Assembly (NCBI RefSeq): GCF_002211105.1
Contig: NZ_JPUA01000037.1
Span: 314,613-378,612, forward strand
Direction: 5' to 3'
Origin: Halomonas campaniensis
GTDB lineage: Bacteria; Pseudomonadota; Gammaproteobacteria; Pseudomonadales; Halomonadaceae
Length of the DNA stretch: 64,000 nt
The notes beneath the pieces are model-generated. The model did not search any database, had not been told where the DNA came from, and worked only from the letters and a program-made list of their open reading frames with translations. Positions 44,751-52,875 of the stretch are shown in pieces. A program made the translations under genes and the position numbers. Each line of letters starts with the position of its first letter. Position 1 is the first letter of the stretch.

Positions 44751-45152
44751 CTAGCGAGAGTGCTGACAAGGCTTCACCACAAACCAACTGGCCAACACCA
44801 AGCCACCGAATAGTGTGTAAACCACCACAAACACCCACTCAGGCAAGGTAAAATAGAGCAGGCTATGCAGCCAGTACTGAATAAATGAGCCCGAATAAGT
44901 AGCGGCGCCCGCCTCTGCCCTCAGCGACATTTCCCAGGTAGTTAATGGACAAACCACCCCGAACCAAGCCTGAACCACCACATAGCCAATGGCGCATAGA
45001 TGTACGATGCGAAAGACTCTATTACGCACCCACTGCCAGTTCCAGAAATAGCCTGCGTAAATGGCGACCAGGCCTAACACCACGAAGGCCACAAACAGCA
45101 CGTGGAGAATTAAAAGGGTATCGGCGAGCATTAGCAGCAGTGATGGGGGCAT
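44751..45152 (-). CDS. DUF2784 membrane protein
   Basis: Protein of 133 residues with four predicted TM helices: LLILHVLFVAFVVLGLVAIYAG, FRIVHLCAIGYVVVQAWFG, YWLHSLLYFTLPEWVFVVVY and LFGGLVLASWF. The sequence VVCPLTTWEMSLRAEAG between helices 2 and 3 is the hallmark of DUF2784, a family without known function. It starts nine bases after the GGDEF gene stop. A decayed piece of a related gene lies at 48328-48384. Confidence 0.85.
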   Translation of the reverse strand: MPPSLLLMLADTLLILHVLFVAFVVLGLVAIYAGYFWNWQWVRNRVFRIVHLCAIGYVVVQAWFGVVCPLTTWEMSLRAEAGAATYSGSFIQYWLHSLLYFTLPEWVFVVVYTLFGGLVLASWFVVKPCQHSR

Positions 45153-45161
45153 AGGAAAGCG

Positions 45162-46388
45162 CTACTTGTTGCCAACGGGTGAAGCTGGTGCTTCGACAAC
45201 ATCGCTGCAGACGACGACTTGGTTCCTCCCCCCACGCTTGCCAACATAAAGCATTTCATCCGCTCGTTTAATCAAAGACTCCAGATCGGCTTCCTCTGAA
45301 TCGGTAGCCGCCACGCCAACGGTGACGCTTGGGCGCAGTTTGCCCATCTCTTCTGTTAATGAAAGCTCAGCCACCTTCTTTTTCAAACGCTCTGCGACCA
45401 GTTGCGCATCGCCCGAGCTGGTGTCCGGGAGGGCGACGACAAACTCTTCACCACCAAAGCGCCCTATCACATCCGTTGGGCGCAGCGATTCCGCACAGAC
45501 TTCAGCAATCTGGGTCAGCACCCAATCCCCATGGCTATGCCCCCAGGTATCGTTAATACGTTTGAAGTGATCCACATCGATCATAAACAGGCTGAACGGC
45601 TCCTTGTGTGATTGCGAGCGTTGCAGCAGTTCTTTAGCCAGTGTTATGAAGTGGCCGCGATTATTCAGGCTGGTCAACGCATCCCGCTCAGCGACCACCC
45701 TCAGTTGCTCCTCAAGTGACTTCCGGTGCGCGATTTCTTTGTGTAATAAGTGGTTCTGCTCACGCTCTTCATGGAGCATTGCATACTGCTTGCGCTGCAG
45801 GCATTCCAGGCGCAGCAGGGCGAAAAACCCTACCACGCTGCCCATAAGCAGCAACAGTGCGACCAGCAGCGTCGCTATCGGCGCTAGCCCCGCGAACAGC
45901 ACCGCAGCCACTAAAAAACCAATATTCAAATAGAGGCTGGCCGCTGTCACGACTGTTAGCGGATTGGGAATCAGAAGATAAAACGCCATGGTAGCCACCA
46001 CCACCGCGGTGATTTGCGTGGGGAGGCTTTCGGGTCGTAGGGGGACAATCAATATAATACCCGTGGCAAATATCCACAGAGGTAAGGCATGCAACCAAGC
46101 ACGATAATCATTACCACCCCAGCGCCGCACCACGAGTGCCACCAACAGGCAAATGCTCACCACCACTATTCGCATGGTAAGCAGCAGATAGAACTCCCTG
46201 GTAAGGCCCAGTAGGTAGTAATCCGAAATCGCGAACATGCCGAAGACACAGGCTGCAACGCTCACGGCAAGGCTAAACTCACGCCGAACGCTTTCCTGGA
46301 TAGAGCGGCGATACATCAACTCACGGCTGGCATCGCAAAACTGCCCGGTTAACCCATGCACCTGATACTGTTGTTTCTGTAATGGCAC
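45162..46388 (-). CDS. Membrane diguanylate cyclase
   Basis: Protein of 408 residues: N-terminal block of five to six TM helices (about 38-205, MASE-like), a short coiled linker (EEREQNHLLHKEIAHRKSLEEQL) and a GGDEF domain with the active motif IGRFGGEEFVVALP and metal-binding FMIDVDHFKRIND. RPTDVIGRF precedes the motif: R-P-T-D fits the RxxD c-di-GMP inhibitory site four residues upstream of it. It should make c-di-GMP with product inhibition. Start GTG at 46388 is uncertain. Followed by the DUF2784 gene. Confidence 0.88.
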   Translation of the reverse strand: MPLQKQQYQVHGLTGQFCDASRELMYRRSIQESVRREFSLAVSVAACVFGMFAISDYYLLGLTREFYLLLTMRIVVVSICLLVALVVRRWGGNDYRAWLHALPLWIFATGIILIVPLRPESLPTQITAVVVATMAFYLLIPNPLTVVTAASLYLNIGFLVAAVLFAGLAPIATLLVALLLLMGSVVGFFALLRLECLQRKQYAMLHEEREQNHLLHKEIAHRKSLEEQLRVVAERDALTSLNNRGHFITLAKELLQRSQSHKEPFSLFMIDVDHFKRINDTWGHSHGDWVLTQIAEVCAESLRPTDVIGRFGGEEFVVALPDTSSGDAQLVAERLKKKVAELSLTEEMGKLRPSVTVGVAATDSEEADLESLIKRADEMLYVGKRGGRNQVVVCSDVVEAPASPVGNK

Positions 46389-46453
46389 AGCCCCACACTC
46401 CCGACGTCACGTGGCAATTTTCTTATTTTATCAATAACGCGATACCACTCATC

Positions 46454-47251
46454 TCAACATTCAGCAGGCGTAACCGCACGATAGCTGGCCGTGGCCCTTT
46501 CCAACCCTTGCTGTAATGCCCGAATGCGGGATTCATGGGCAGGATGCGTAGAAAGAAATTCAGGGGGCTGACCACCACCGCTAGCAGCCATGTTGCGCCA
46601 CAGGGCCACGCTCTCCTGCGGGTCAAACCCCGCACGAGCCATAATTTCCAAGCCCATCAAATCGGCCTCTTCCTCATGGGTGCGGCTGAAAGGCAGGCTA
46701 ATGCCCAACTGGGCACCAATACCCAAGGCCTGCATCAATTGCTGGTTGCCAAATTCCTCTTCCCCTAATAACCCCACCACCAATAACACGGCTTTAATGC
46801 CAAGCTGCTGAGTAAGCCGCTCATTGCCGTGATCCGCCAACACATGCCCCACCTCGTGCCCAATCACCGCCGCTAGCTGGGCTGGCGTTTCAGCTACTCG
46901 CAGTAGCCCGCTGTGCACTCCGATGCGCCCACCCGGCAGAGCAAACGCATTGGGGGAAGCATCCTCAAACACCACCACTTCCCAGCGTTCAGGGAAAGCG
47001 AGCCCTGGGTAGCTTGCCTCAGCGCCAGCCACCACTTTCTCAGCCACGCACTGCACCAACTGATTAGCCTGCGTATCGCGATGGATCGGCTGGCTATTGC
47101 GTAGCTGATTAAAGGCGTCTTCCCCCATGTCAGCCATTAACGCGTTCGGTACTAACGCCAACTGGGAGCGCCCGGTGGGCGTTTCTCCGCAGCCAGACAA
47201 AGAGGCCATCAGCCCCAAGAGAAAAACAGGTAATAGAAATCGCCGATGCAT
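46454..47251 (-). CDS. M48 metalloprotease lipoprotein (LoiP/YggG-like)
   Basis: Periplasm-facing zinc protease of 265 residues. The signal FLLPVFLLGLMASLSGC ends in a lipobox at Cys21. The catalytic motif is AAVIGHEVGHVLADHGNER, with the third ligand in RTHEEEADLMGLEIMARAG; TPTGRSQLALVP after the lipobox is typical of the LoiP/YggG group. These enzymes act on outer-membrane or misfolded envelope proteins. Monocistronic by position. Confidence 0.88.
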   Translation of the reverse strand: MHRRFLLPVFLLGLMASLSGCGETPTGRSQLALVPNALMADMGEDAFNQLRNSQPIHRDTQANQLVQCVAEKVVAGAEASYPGLAFPERWEVVVFEDASPNAFALPGGRIGVHSGLLRVAETPAQLAAVIGHEVGHVLADHGNERLTQQLGIKAVLLVVGLLGEEEFGNQQLMQALGIGAQLGISLPFSRTHEEEADLMGLEIMARAGFDPQESVALWRNMAASGGGQPPEFLSTHPAHESRIRALQQGLERATASYRAVTPAEC

Positions 47252-47269
47252 CGGATGGTGTCGCCTAGA

Positions 47270-47529
47270 TTAAGAAACGTGCATGAGGAGAGTGTAAGGT
47301 GCTTCGCAGGCGTGGCGCTCGTCGCGTTTATCAACGCTACCCAGCCCAAGGTGCCGGTCGTTATCGTCGGTCACAAACAGGCGGACATAATCCAGCTCGG
47401 TATGAAGCTCTAGCGAACCTACCACTCCTTGGCGGAGCGGTAGATATCGTCGAGAACCTCCCCGTTAAAGTATCGGGGAAAAACGTCTAGATCTCTTCGC
47501 TGCGAGGTATTATTCGTTAAGGCTGTAAA
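47270..47529 (-). pseudogene. Possible frameshifted remnant downstream of coiled-coil gene
   Basis: The minus strand between the coiled-coil gene stop and the M48 lipoprotein gene has two abutting protein-like frames without starts: first DLDVFPRYFNGEVLDDIYRS ending at a TAG, then, one frame over, GVVGSLELHTELDYVRLFVT continuing DDNDRHLGLGSVDKRDERH to a TAA at 47270-47272. They could be one gene broken by a frameshift. I do not recognise the product; chance open frames are possible. Confidence 0.3.
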
Positions 47530-48225
47530 TCACTCAGGCGTTTGCGCTTCGTCGCGCATCACTTCGAGCGAGGTGATTTCAACGGTGAGCGCTTCACGGG
47601 TCTCTTCTAAATCACTTATCTGTTCTCTCACCGCGGCAAGTTGAGTATTGGCCTCTTCAATCTCGGCGTTGAGCGCTTCAAGGTCTGCTTCAGCCTCGCT
47701 GCGGGCGTCTTCGGCGTCTTGCCGAGACTGTTGAGCGGCATCGCGGGCGGCTTCGGCCTCTTCTTGCGCTTTTTCTACCTCGGCGTAGGCCTCATTCAGC
47801 TCTTCAAGGCTGTTCTGCCGTTCGTCGATCTGCTCATTGAGGGTCTCCACTTCTTCTTCGCGGGTTTCACGCTCACCCCGTAAAGCGGTCAAGTCTTCTT
47901 CAGCATTGGCGATATCTGCGCGCGTTGAAGCAAGTGTGGCTTCAGCTTCAGCTTGCTCAACCTCAAGGCCGCTCATTCTCTGCTGCAGTGTCGCCAAGCC
48001 CAGCTCCGCGGCTTCCACTTCGGACATCTGCGCCTGAATCTGCTGATGCTCTCGCTCAGTTTCGGCCAACCGCGCTTCGAGCGCTTCCATGCTGTCTTGT
48101 CGTGACCCTGCAATGTTGTGCGCCAGAACGGCCCAGACCACCGCAATAATCGCGATGACCAAGAGCCCCTTCACCCGGTTATCGCTCAACAATGCTGTCG
48201 TTGATGGTTCATTAGTCCCTGTCAT
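47530..48225 (-). CDS. Membrane-anchored coiled-coil protein
   Basis: Protein of 231 residues. One TM helix at about 18-37 (VKGLLVIAIIAVVWAVLAHN) is followed by about 185 residues of nearly continuous coiled coil, very rich in Glu, Ala, Gln and Arg (for example EREHQQIQAQMSEVEAAELG and EEAEAARDAAQQSRQDAEDA). The topology suggests a single-pass inner-membrane protein with a long periplasmic or cytoplasmic rod. No domain family is evident; similar proteins are annotated as chromosome-segregation-like because of composition only. GAGAGG precedes the ATG. Confidence 0.72.
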   Translation of the reverse strand: MTGTNEPSTTALLSDNRVKGLLVIAIIAVVWAVLAHNIAGSRQDSMEALEARLAETEREHQQIQAQMSEVEAAELGLATLQQRMSGLEVEQAEAEATLASTRADIANAEEDLTALRGERETREEEVETLNEQIDERQNSLEELNEAYAEVEKAQEEAEAARDAAQQSRQDAEDARSEAEADLEALNAEIEEANTQLAAVREQISDLEETREALTVEITSLEVMRDEAQTPE

Positions 48226-48327
48226 TGGTGCAATCCTCTCGCTTAAGCGCTATCGATAATATGATAGCTAACGTTTGTACGTCAGCGGGTCGTCCACTGA
48301 GCCGCTGTTAATTCACAGCCAATAAGC

Positions 48328-48384
48328 CTATACCACGAAGGCCTCAAACAGCACATGAAGAATTAGGAACTCACCCGCCAAAAA
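48328..48384 (-). pseudogene. DUF2784 gene fragment
   Basis: The minus strand reads FLAGEFLILHVLFEAFVV then a stop. Against the intact DUF2784 protein at 44751-45152 (LADTLLILHVLFVAFVV) 13 of 17 aligned residues are identical, and the DNA is also alike. It is the remnant of a second DUF2784 gene copy, now 3.2 kb from the intact one. Confidence 0.55.
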
Positions 48385-48419
48385 GCAAAAGGGTAATCCC
48401 CCCAACCCTGCCTTGATTC

Positions 48420-49640
48420 TCACCCTAGGGATTTTAACGCACTGCGCAACCGCTGCGTCAGGTGTTCAGGCTGGACTGCATTCAAAGCCACTGAGTCAGA
48501 TTTTTGAAAATGGCAAAACTGAACAATGGCTTCCACAAAAGCAGTAACGACTCTATTTTCATCAAAAGCGTGTGGTTCGAAATGTAAATTCTTGATCTCT
48601 AAGTGGCTGGTTTTGCGATGGACTTTACAATCCATCCGGCCAACAAACGCATCGCGATACAGTAGCGGCAGGCAAAAGTAGCCGTACTGACGCTTGGCTT
48701 CGGGCACATAGCACTCCAACTGATAGTCGTATTTAAATAGCGCTTTGAGCCGCTCCCGCTGAATGACACTGTTGTCGAAGGGCGAAAGAATCAACATGCG
48801 CTCTTTTAAACGAGGAAGGGGGCGTTCGAGCGCGCCCCTTTCCAATATAAACACATCGCCACTACTCACCTTCACTCTCTCTAAGTCACCTTGCGCTAAC
48901 CTTTCATTGACCAGGGCATTCACAGCTTTGCGTAACTGAGCATTTCGGCGCAGATAAGTCAGCCCTTTGAGTGAAGCAAAGCCATGACAGCGCAATTGTT
49001 GGTCTACAAGATGCGCTGCGAACTCCTCCATAGAGGGCATTTGCACATTTACGTGGGATGGCAATACCCGCTCGGTTAGATCATATGTCTTTTGAAAGCC
49101 GTCGCGGTCGCTGACCATCAGATCGCCCTGCATATACAGCTGTTCAAGTGCCTTTTTGGCTGGCTTCCAGTCCCACCAGCCTGCGCGTTTTATGGTACTA
49201 GTGCCTACATCTCGGGAGCGCAGCGGGCCATCTGAACGTATGCGAGCCAACAACTCTCCCATTAGCTTTTTATCAAGTGATCTAAACCAATGCGTTTGCC
49301 CACTTTTGATAGCGTTTTTGTAGGGCAAGGAAAAGCGAAAATCGGTAATGGGTAAAAATGCAGCCGCGTGCGACCAATACTCAAAAATGTCTTTATTGAT
49401 CAACAGCTGGTTCAACATGTGTGGCTCAAACCCAGGTACTCGGGAGTGAATAACATGATGATGGGCTCGCTCAACCACAGATATGGTGTCTATCTGAACA
49501 TAACCCAGGTGATTAATCGCTTCACGGGCTCCGGCTAAGCCACGTCCATAAGGTTGATTCTGCAGCAAACCTTGCGCAGCCAGAGCAAGGCGACGCAAAC
49601 GCGACAGCTCTTGTGGGCGTTTAATTTCAGTGACTGTCAT
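48420..49640 (-). CDS. Winged-helix DNA glycosylase family protein (YcaQ/AlkZ-like)
   Basis: Predicted DNA-repair protein of 406 residues of the HTH_42 (AlkX/AlkZ) superfamily, whose members unhook interstrand crosslinks or remove bulky alkyl adducts. The catalytic QxD motif is in LGYVQIDTISVVERAHHHV, and other family landmarks are IFEYWSHAAAFLP, WWDWKPAKKALEQLYMQGDL and LILSPFDNSVIQRERL. This places it with the YcaQ type. The ATG at 49640 with GGGGA is preferred to an ATG at 49661. Monocistronic by position. Confidence 0.88.
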   Translation of the reverse strand: MTVTEIKRPQELSRLRRLALAAQGLLQNQPYGRGLAGAREAINHLGYVQIDTISVVERAHHHVIHSRVPGFEPHMLNQLLINKDIFEYWSHAAAFLPITDFRFSLPYKNAIKSGQTHWFRSLDKKLMGELLARIRSDGPLRSRDVGTSTIKRAGWWDWKPAKKALEQLYMQGDLMVSDRDGFQKTYDLTERVLPSHVNVQMPSMEEFAAHLVDQQLRCHGFASLKGLTYLRRNAQLRKAVNALVNERLAQGDLERVKVSSGDVFILERGALERPLPRLKERMLILSPFDNSVIQRERLKALFKYDYQLECYVPEAKRQYGYFCLPLLYRDAFVGRMDCKVHRKTSHLEIKNLHFEPHAFDENRVVTAFVEAIVQFCHFQKSDSVALNAVQPEHLTQRLRSALKSLG

Positions 49641-49811
49641 TTTTTCCCCAAAGCTCGCCATAAACAGTGCGAGATACGAGCGCTGGATGGCTTAACATCA
49701 TGACCATGCGTTTATTGCGCGTTACCCAATAGCGGCACGCCTAGAAGAGGCAATTGCTCTCCATACTTTATCCACTTACATCAGTCTTAATTTTCGCGTA
49801 TTGAGTCACCA

Positions 49812-50303
49812 TCAGGCATTCAGATTTAGCTGCCAGTAGCCAACGTCGTGCCACTGATCGAACTTAAACCCTACCTTTTCAAAATGGGCCACTTTTTTCA
49901 TGCCCATTTTTTCATGCAGTGCGACACTGGCGGGGTTGGGAAGCGTGATGCCGCCCATCACCGCATGAATCCCGCCCTCTTTGAGCGTGGAAAAGAGCGT
50001 TTCGTAAAGTTTTGCGCCCAAGCCCCTACCGTGCGCCTGATTGGAAAGGTAGACGCTGGCTTCGACTGAAAATCGATAAGCGCTTCTTTCCTTCCATTTG
50101 GTAGCGTAGGCATAGCCCACCACAGCATCATCTTCCACTGCCACCAACCAAGGCAACCCGGCACCCTGAACGTTTTCAATCCGGCTTTGGATGCCGGAAC
50201 CCAATACTGGCTTTTCTTCAAATGAAATAGCGGTATTTTCGATGTAGTGGTTATAAATGTGCGCTATGGCTTCCGCATCACCCTTTATCGCATCTCTGAC
50301 CAT
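49812..50303 (-). CDS. GNAT acetyltransferase, phosphinothricin acetyltransferase-like
   Basis: Acetyltransferase of 163 residues. IRDAIKGD-type start (VRDAIKGDAEAIAHIYNHYI), then NTAISFEEKPV, ASVYLSNQAHGRGLGAKLYE (acetyl-CoA loop) and GITLPNPASVALHEKMGMKK are the PAT/Bar-family landmarks. In the chromosome of environmental bacteria such enzymes often acetylate methionine sulfone/sulfoximine-type compounds; the substrate here is unproven. Length is that of the family. Confidence 0.85.
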   Translation of the reverse strand: MVRDAIKGDAEAIAHIYNHYIENTAISFEEKPVLGSGIQSRIENVQGAGLPWLVAVEDDAVVGYAYATKWKERSAYRFSVEASVYLSNQAHGRGLGAKLYETLFSTLKEGGIHAVMGGITLPNPASVALHEKMGMKKVAHFEKVGFKFDQWHDVGYWQLNLNA

Positions 50304-50402
50304 GGTTTATTCCATTTATATTCTGACTGTTTAGGTTCACTGATTAAAAAATCGACTTCCGCTTTCTTGGTCAGCCAGGGCGCCTTTAACGCTAAGCAGG
50401 TG

Positions 50403-50990
50403 TTACCCACACCGCGTTGCCAGAAACTCGCCATTGCCAACAGGTACAGTGCACGTGGTGAAATCGGGGTCTGCCGATACCAGCGCCATAAAATCAGCCA
50501 TTTCATCTGCGTGGGAAGTGGCGTTATCCACCACAAGCAGCCCGCCCTTGCGTAAAACACGCTGGATATTCGGCCACCACTGCACATAATCAGAGCGTTT
50601 TGAGTCTAAAAAAACCAGGTCGAAACAAGCATCTTCCAGCCTCTCAAGCAGACCACCCGCCTCCCCTTGATGCTGGGTGATGAAACCAGAGAGGCCTGAG
50701 CGCGCAAAATTTCTCGCGGCCATCTCCAGCTTGAATTCGGAAAGCTCTACGGTGGTAACGTGCCCTCCAATCCTCTGCACTGCCTGGGCCAGCCACAAGG
50801 TGGAGTACCCATTCGAGGTGCCAATTTCCAGCACTCTTTGGGCATTGGTTGCTTGAACTAGTACCGATAGGAACTCCCCCGTATCGCGGGTGACATTCAG
50901 CATTCGTCTTGGGCGTTCAGAAATGGCGGCATCGTTTTGTTGGCCAAATTGCTCAAGTTCCGTTAGCAGTTCTTTAAGGGGTTCACTCAC
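50403..50990 (-). CDS. Class I SAM O-methyltransferase
   Basis: Methyltransferase of 195 residues similar to the catechol/caffeoyl-CoA O-methyltransferase family. SAM-binding motif I is VLEIGTSNGYSTLWLAQAV, motif II VTTVELSEFKLEMAARNF, and CFDLVFLDSKRSDYVQWW and GGLLVVDNATSH contain the metal-binding acids. The substrate is not evident. Start GTG at 50990 follows GGGAGA. It sits 53 bp after the LysE-family exporter stop on the same strand, so both may be co-transcribed. Confidence 0.84.
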   Translation of the reverse strand: MSEPLKELLTELEQFGQQNDAAISERPRRMLNVTRDTGEFLSVLVQATNAQRVLEIGTSNGYSTLWLAQAVQRIGGHVTTVELSEFKLEMAARNFARSGLSGFITQHQGEAGGLLERLEDACFDLVFLDSKRSDYVQWWPNIQRVLRKGGLLVVDNATSHADEMADFMALVSADPDFTTCTVPVGNGEFLATRCG

Positions 50991-51043
50991 AGTTGTCTCC
51001 CGCTAGGTACCGCATTTCCATCATCAAATTTACCGGCCTTTGC

Positions 51044-51670
51044 TTACGCAGGCCGCTTAGCAAGCAGCGCCCAGACACCCGCTGAAGAGAGTAACGTTCC
51101 GCCAACCAAGTTGAAGCGACGCTGGGCACGACGCGATGCCAGTATCTTGCGCACCGATGTTGCGAATACGGCGTAGAGAGTGGCATTGAGCGTTGCCAAC
51201 ACCACGAATGTAACCGCAAGAATCCACAGTTGATGCCCAGCATCGGCGTTCGGGGTGACAAATTGCGGCAAAAAGGCGACAAAGAAGATAATGCCTTTCG
51301 GGTTAAGCGCAGTCACGAGATAGGTATTGGTGAAGAGCTTCCAGCGCGAACCTGATACCGCTGGTGTTACCGGCTGCACCGACGATATACCGGCTCGCAA
51401 CAGTTTAATGCCCATATACAGCAGGTATAAACCGCCGATCCATTTGATCACGGTGAACCAGAATGCCGAGGTGGCTAACACCGCTCCCAGACCAAGCAGT
51501 GAAAAGAGCAGCGCGGTTGAATCACCCAATGCCACCGCAGCGACAAGCGGAATATTGGCGCGCCTGCCTTGTGCAATGGAGTAGCTAACCACGGTCAAAA
51601 TCGTTGGCCCAGGGATAGCGAGCAACGCCACGGACGCCAGGGCAAAGGCGAACCAGATTTCAATAGACAT
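51044..51670 (-). CDS. LysE/RhtB-family exporter
   Basis: Six-helix inner-membrane exporter of 208 residues. LLAIPGPTILTVVSYSIAQGRRANIP is the N-terminal signature, with IKWIGGLYLLYMGIKLLRAG and TALNPKGIIFFVAFLPQFV further on. Start ATG at 51670 is five bases after GAGGTGG; the frame to 51685 is not supported. Paralogue of the gene at 31642-32277 but clearly divergent in sequence. Exported compound unknown. Confidence 0.86.
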   Translation of the reverse strand: MSIEIWFAFALASVALLAIPGPTILTVVSYSIAQGRRANIPLVAAVALGDSTALLFSLLGLGAVLATSAFWFTVIKWIGGLYLLYMGIKLLRAGISSVQPVTPAVSGSRWKLFTNTYLVTALNPKGIIFFVAFLPQFVTPNADAGHQLWILAVTFVVLATLNATLYAVFATSVRKILASRRAQRRFNLVGGTLLSSAGVWALLAKRPA

Positions 51671-51779
51671 GGAAAGCCACCTCACAGGTTGTTAATGCTA
51701 AGTTAGCATAAGCTCAATAATGATTGGAGTGGTCTGCTAGAAGCTCGGTGGCTCTCTCTATCACGCTTGCTTTTAAGCA

Positions 51780-52151
51780 TCACCACATACCTAGCTGAAC
51801 GGCTAGCCAGCGCCCTGGTGCCAGGGTACCGATAAAAGCACCAACCAGTCCCAGGTAGGCGCCAGTCATCCAACTGCGATGCTGCTCTACCCTGCCCTTC
51901 AAAATAGCTGACACCGCAACAGCAAGCGCTACTAACACCCATAACGAAAGCAGATGAACCGGCCCAAAGTGCCCTATCAGCGGCAGCACGCCGCCGCCAA
52001 ACCAGAGGGAGCTCAAAGCTGAAAGAGCCATGGCCAGCACCCAAGTACTGCCCATTATTCGATGAGTCACAGTGCCCTTGGTCAAGAGCAGTACAATAGC
52101 CCCAAGCCCCAGGGCCAGAAGAGACGCGTAGAGATGCAGGGTAAACGCCAT
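51780..52151 (-). CDS. Four-helix membrane protein, DUF2306-like
   Basis: Protein of 123 residues with four predicted helices: LHLYASLLALGLGAIVLLL, WVLAMALSALSSLWFG, VHLLSLWVLVALAVAVSAIL and TGAYLGLVGAFIGTLAPG. KGTVTHRIMGSTWV between helices 1 and 2 and HRSWM before helix 4 resemble DUF2306. Function unknown. GGAGG is four bases before the ATG at 52151. It is divergent from a PadR regulator whose likely operators lie in the shared promoter, so it is the probable PadR target. Confidence 0.7.
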   Translation of the reverse strand: MAFTLHLYASLLALGLGAIVLLLTKGTVTHRIMGSTWVLAMALSALSSLWFGGGVLPLIGHFGPVHLLSLWVLVALAVAVSAILKGRVEQHRSWMTGAYLGLVGAFIGTLAPGRWLAVQLGMW

Positions 52152-52185
52152 GAAACCTCCGAGAGCCAAGTCAATCGTCTGTCAA

Positions 52186-52243
52186 ATGCAACTTGTTGCA
52201 TAAGGCTAGTCTCTGTCATTTCATTATGCAACTATGTGCATAA
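52186..52243. promoter_or_regulatory. Twin palindromic operators upstream of padR-like gene
   Basis: ATGCAACTTGTTGCAT (52186-52201) has perfect 7-bp arms around TT. TTATGCA (52224-52230) pairs with TGCATAA (52237-52243), and its core ATGCAACTATGTGCAT (52226-52241) is a near copy of the first. The two 16-bp cores are exactly 40 bp apart. Palindromes of ATG-NNN-CAT type are known PadR sites. Confidence 0.6.
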
Positions 52244-52267
52244 CGTTCTCACAACACACGGTTCCCT

Positions 52268-52795
52268 ATGTCCCTACGCGCCGTTTTATTAATTACCCTG
52301 CAGCGTGAACCCGGCACCGGCTACGATATTCTGCAACGCTTCAAAGCGGGCCTTGCCCATGTTTGGCAGGCCAGCCACCAGCAGCTCTACCGCGAACTTG
52401 ACCGCATGCGCGGCGATGGCCTACTGACGTGCGAGACACTGCCACAAACCGAACGCCCTGACCGCAAGGTTTACCAACTGACCGAAGCGGGCCGTCAAGC
52501 GCTGGATACCTGGCTCGCCGAGCCCTTGTCCACCAGCCCTGTTCGCCAGCCATTGTTCGCCAAGTTTTTCGCCTGGGAACGCTGGCCTGAAGAGGCCCGC
52601 CGCAAAGAGTTCACTGCCTTCAGGAAGCAACTCCAGGAACGCCTAACGACCTACGCTGCCATCGAACGGGAGTGGTTTAGTAACCCAGAGACGTTAACGC
52701 CTGCCCAGCGCGCGCCCTGGCACACACTTCGGCTTGGCAAACGCTTGACCGAAACGTGGGTGGAATGGGTCGAGGAAGTGATGGAGGAAGATTAG
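52268..52795 (+). CDS. PadR-family transcriptional regulator
   Basis: Regulator of 175 residues: N-terminal PadR winged helix (LLITLQREPGTGYDILQRFK, WQASHQQLYRELDRMRGDGLL, YQLTEAGRQALDTWL) and a C-terminal helical Vir_act_alpha_C dimerisation domain, giving the two-domain PadR-s1 type. These normally repress a neighbouring transporter or detoxification gene. The divergent DUF2306-like gene and the twin palindromes in the 116-bp gap suggest control of that gene and of itself. Confidence 0.85.
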   Translation: MSLRAVLLITLQREPGTGYDILQRFKAGLAHVWQASHQQLYRELDRMRGDGLLTCETLPQTERPDRKVYQLTEAGRQALDTWLAEPLSTSPVRQPLFAKFFAWERWPEEARRKEFTAFRKQLQERLTTYAAIEREWFSNPETLTPAQRAPWHTLRLGKRLTETWVEWVEEVMEED

Positions 52796-52875
52796 CTATG
52801 GGTGAAACCAGCTTCTTGTGGAAGCTGGGGGTTTTGGTCGGGGCTGTTACCAGCCAATATGAGGCTATCGGCGCT

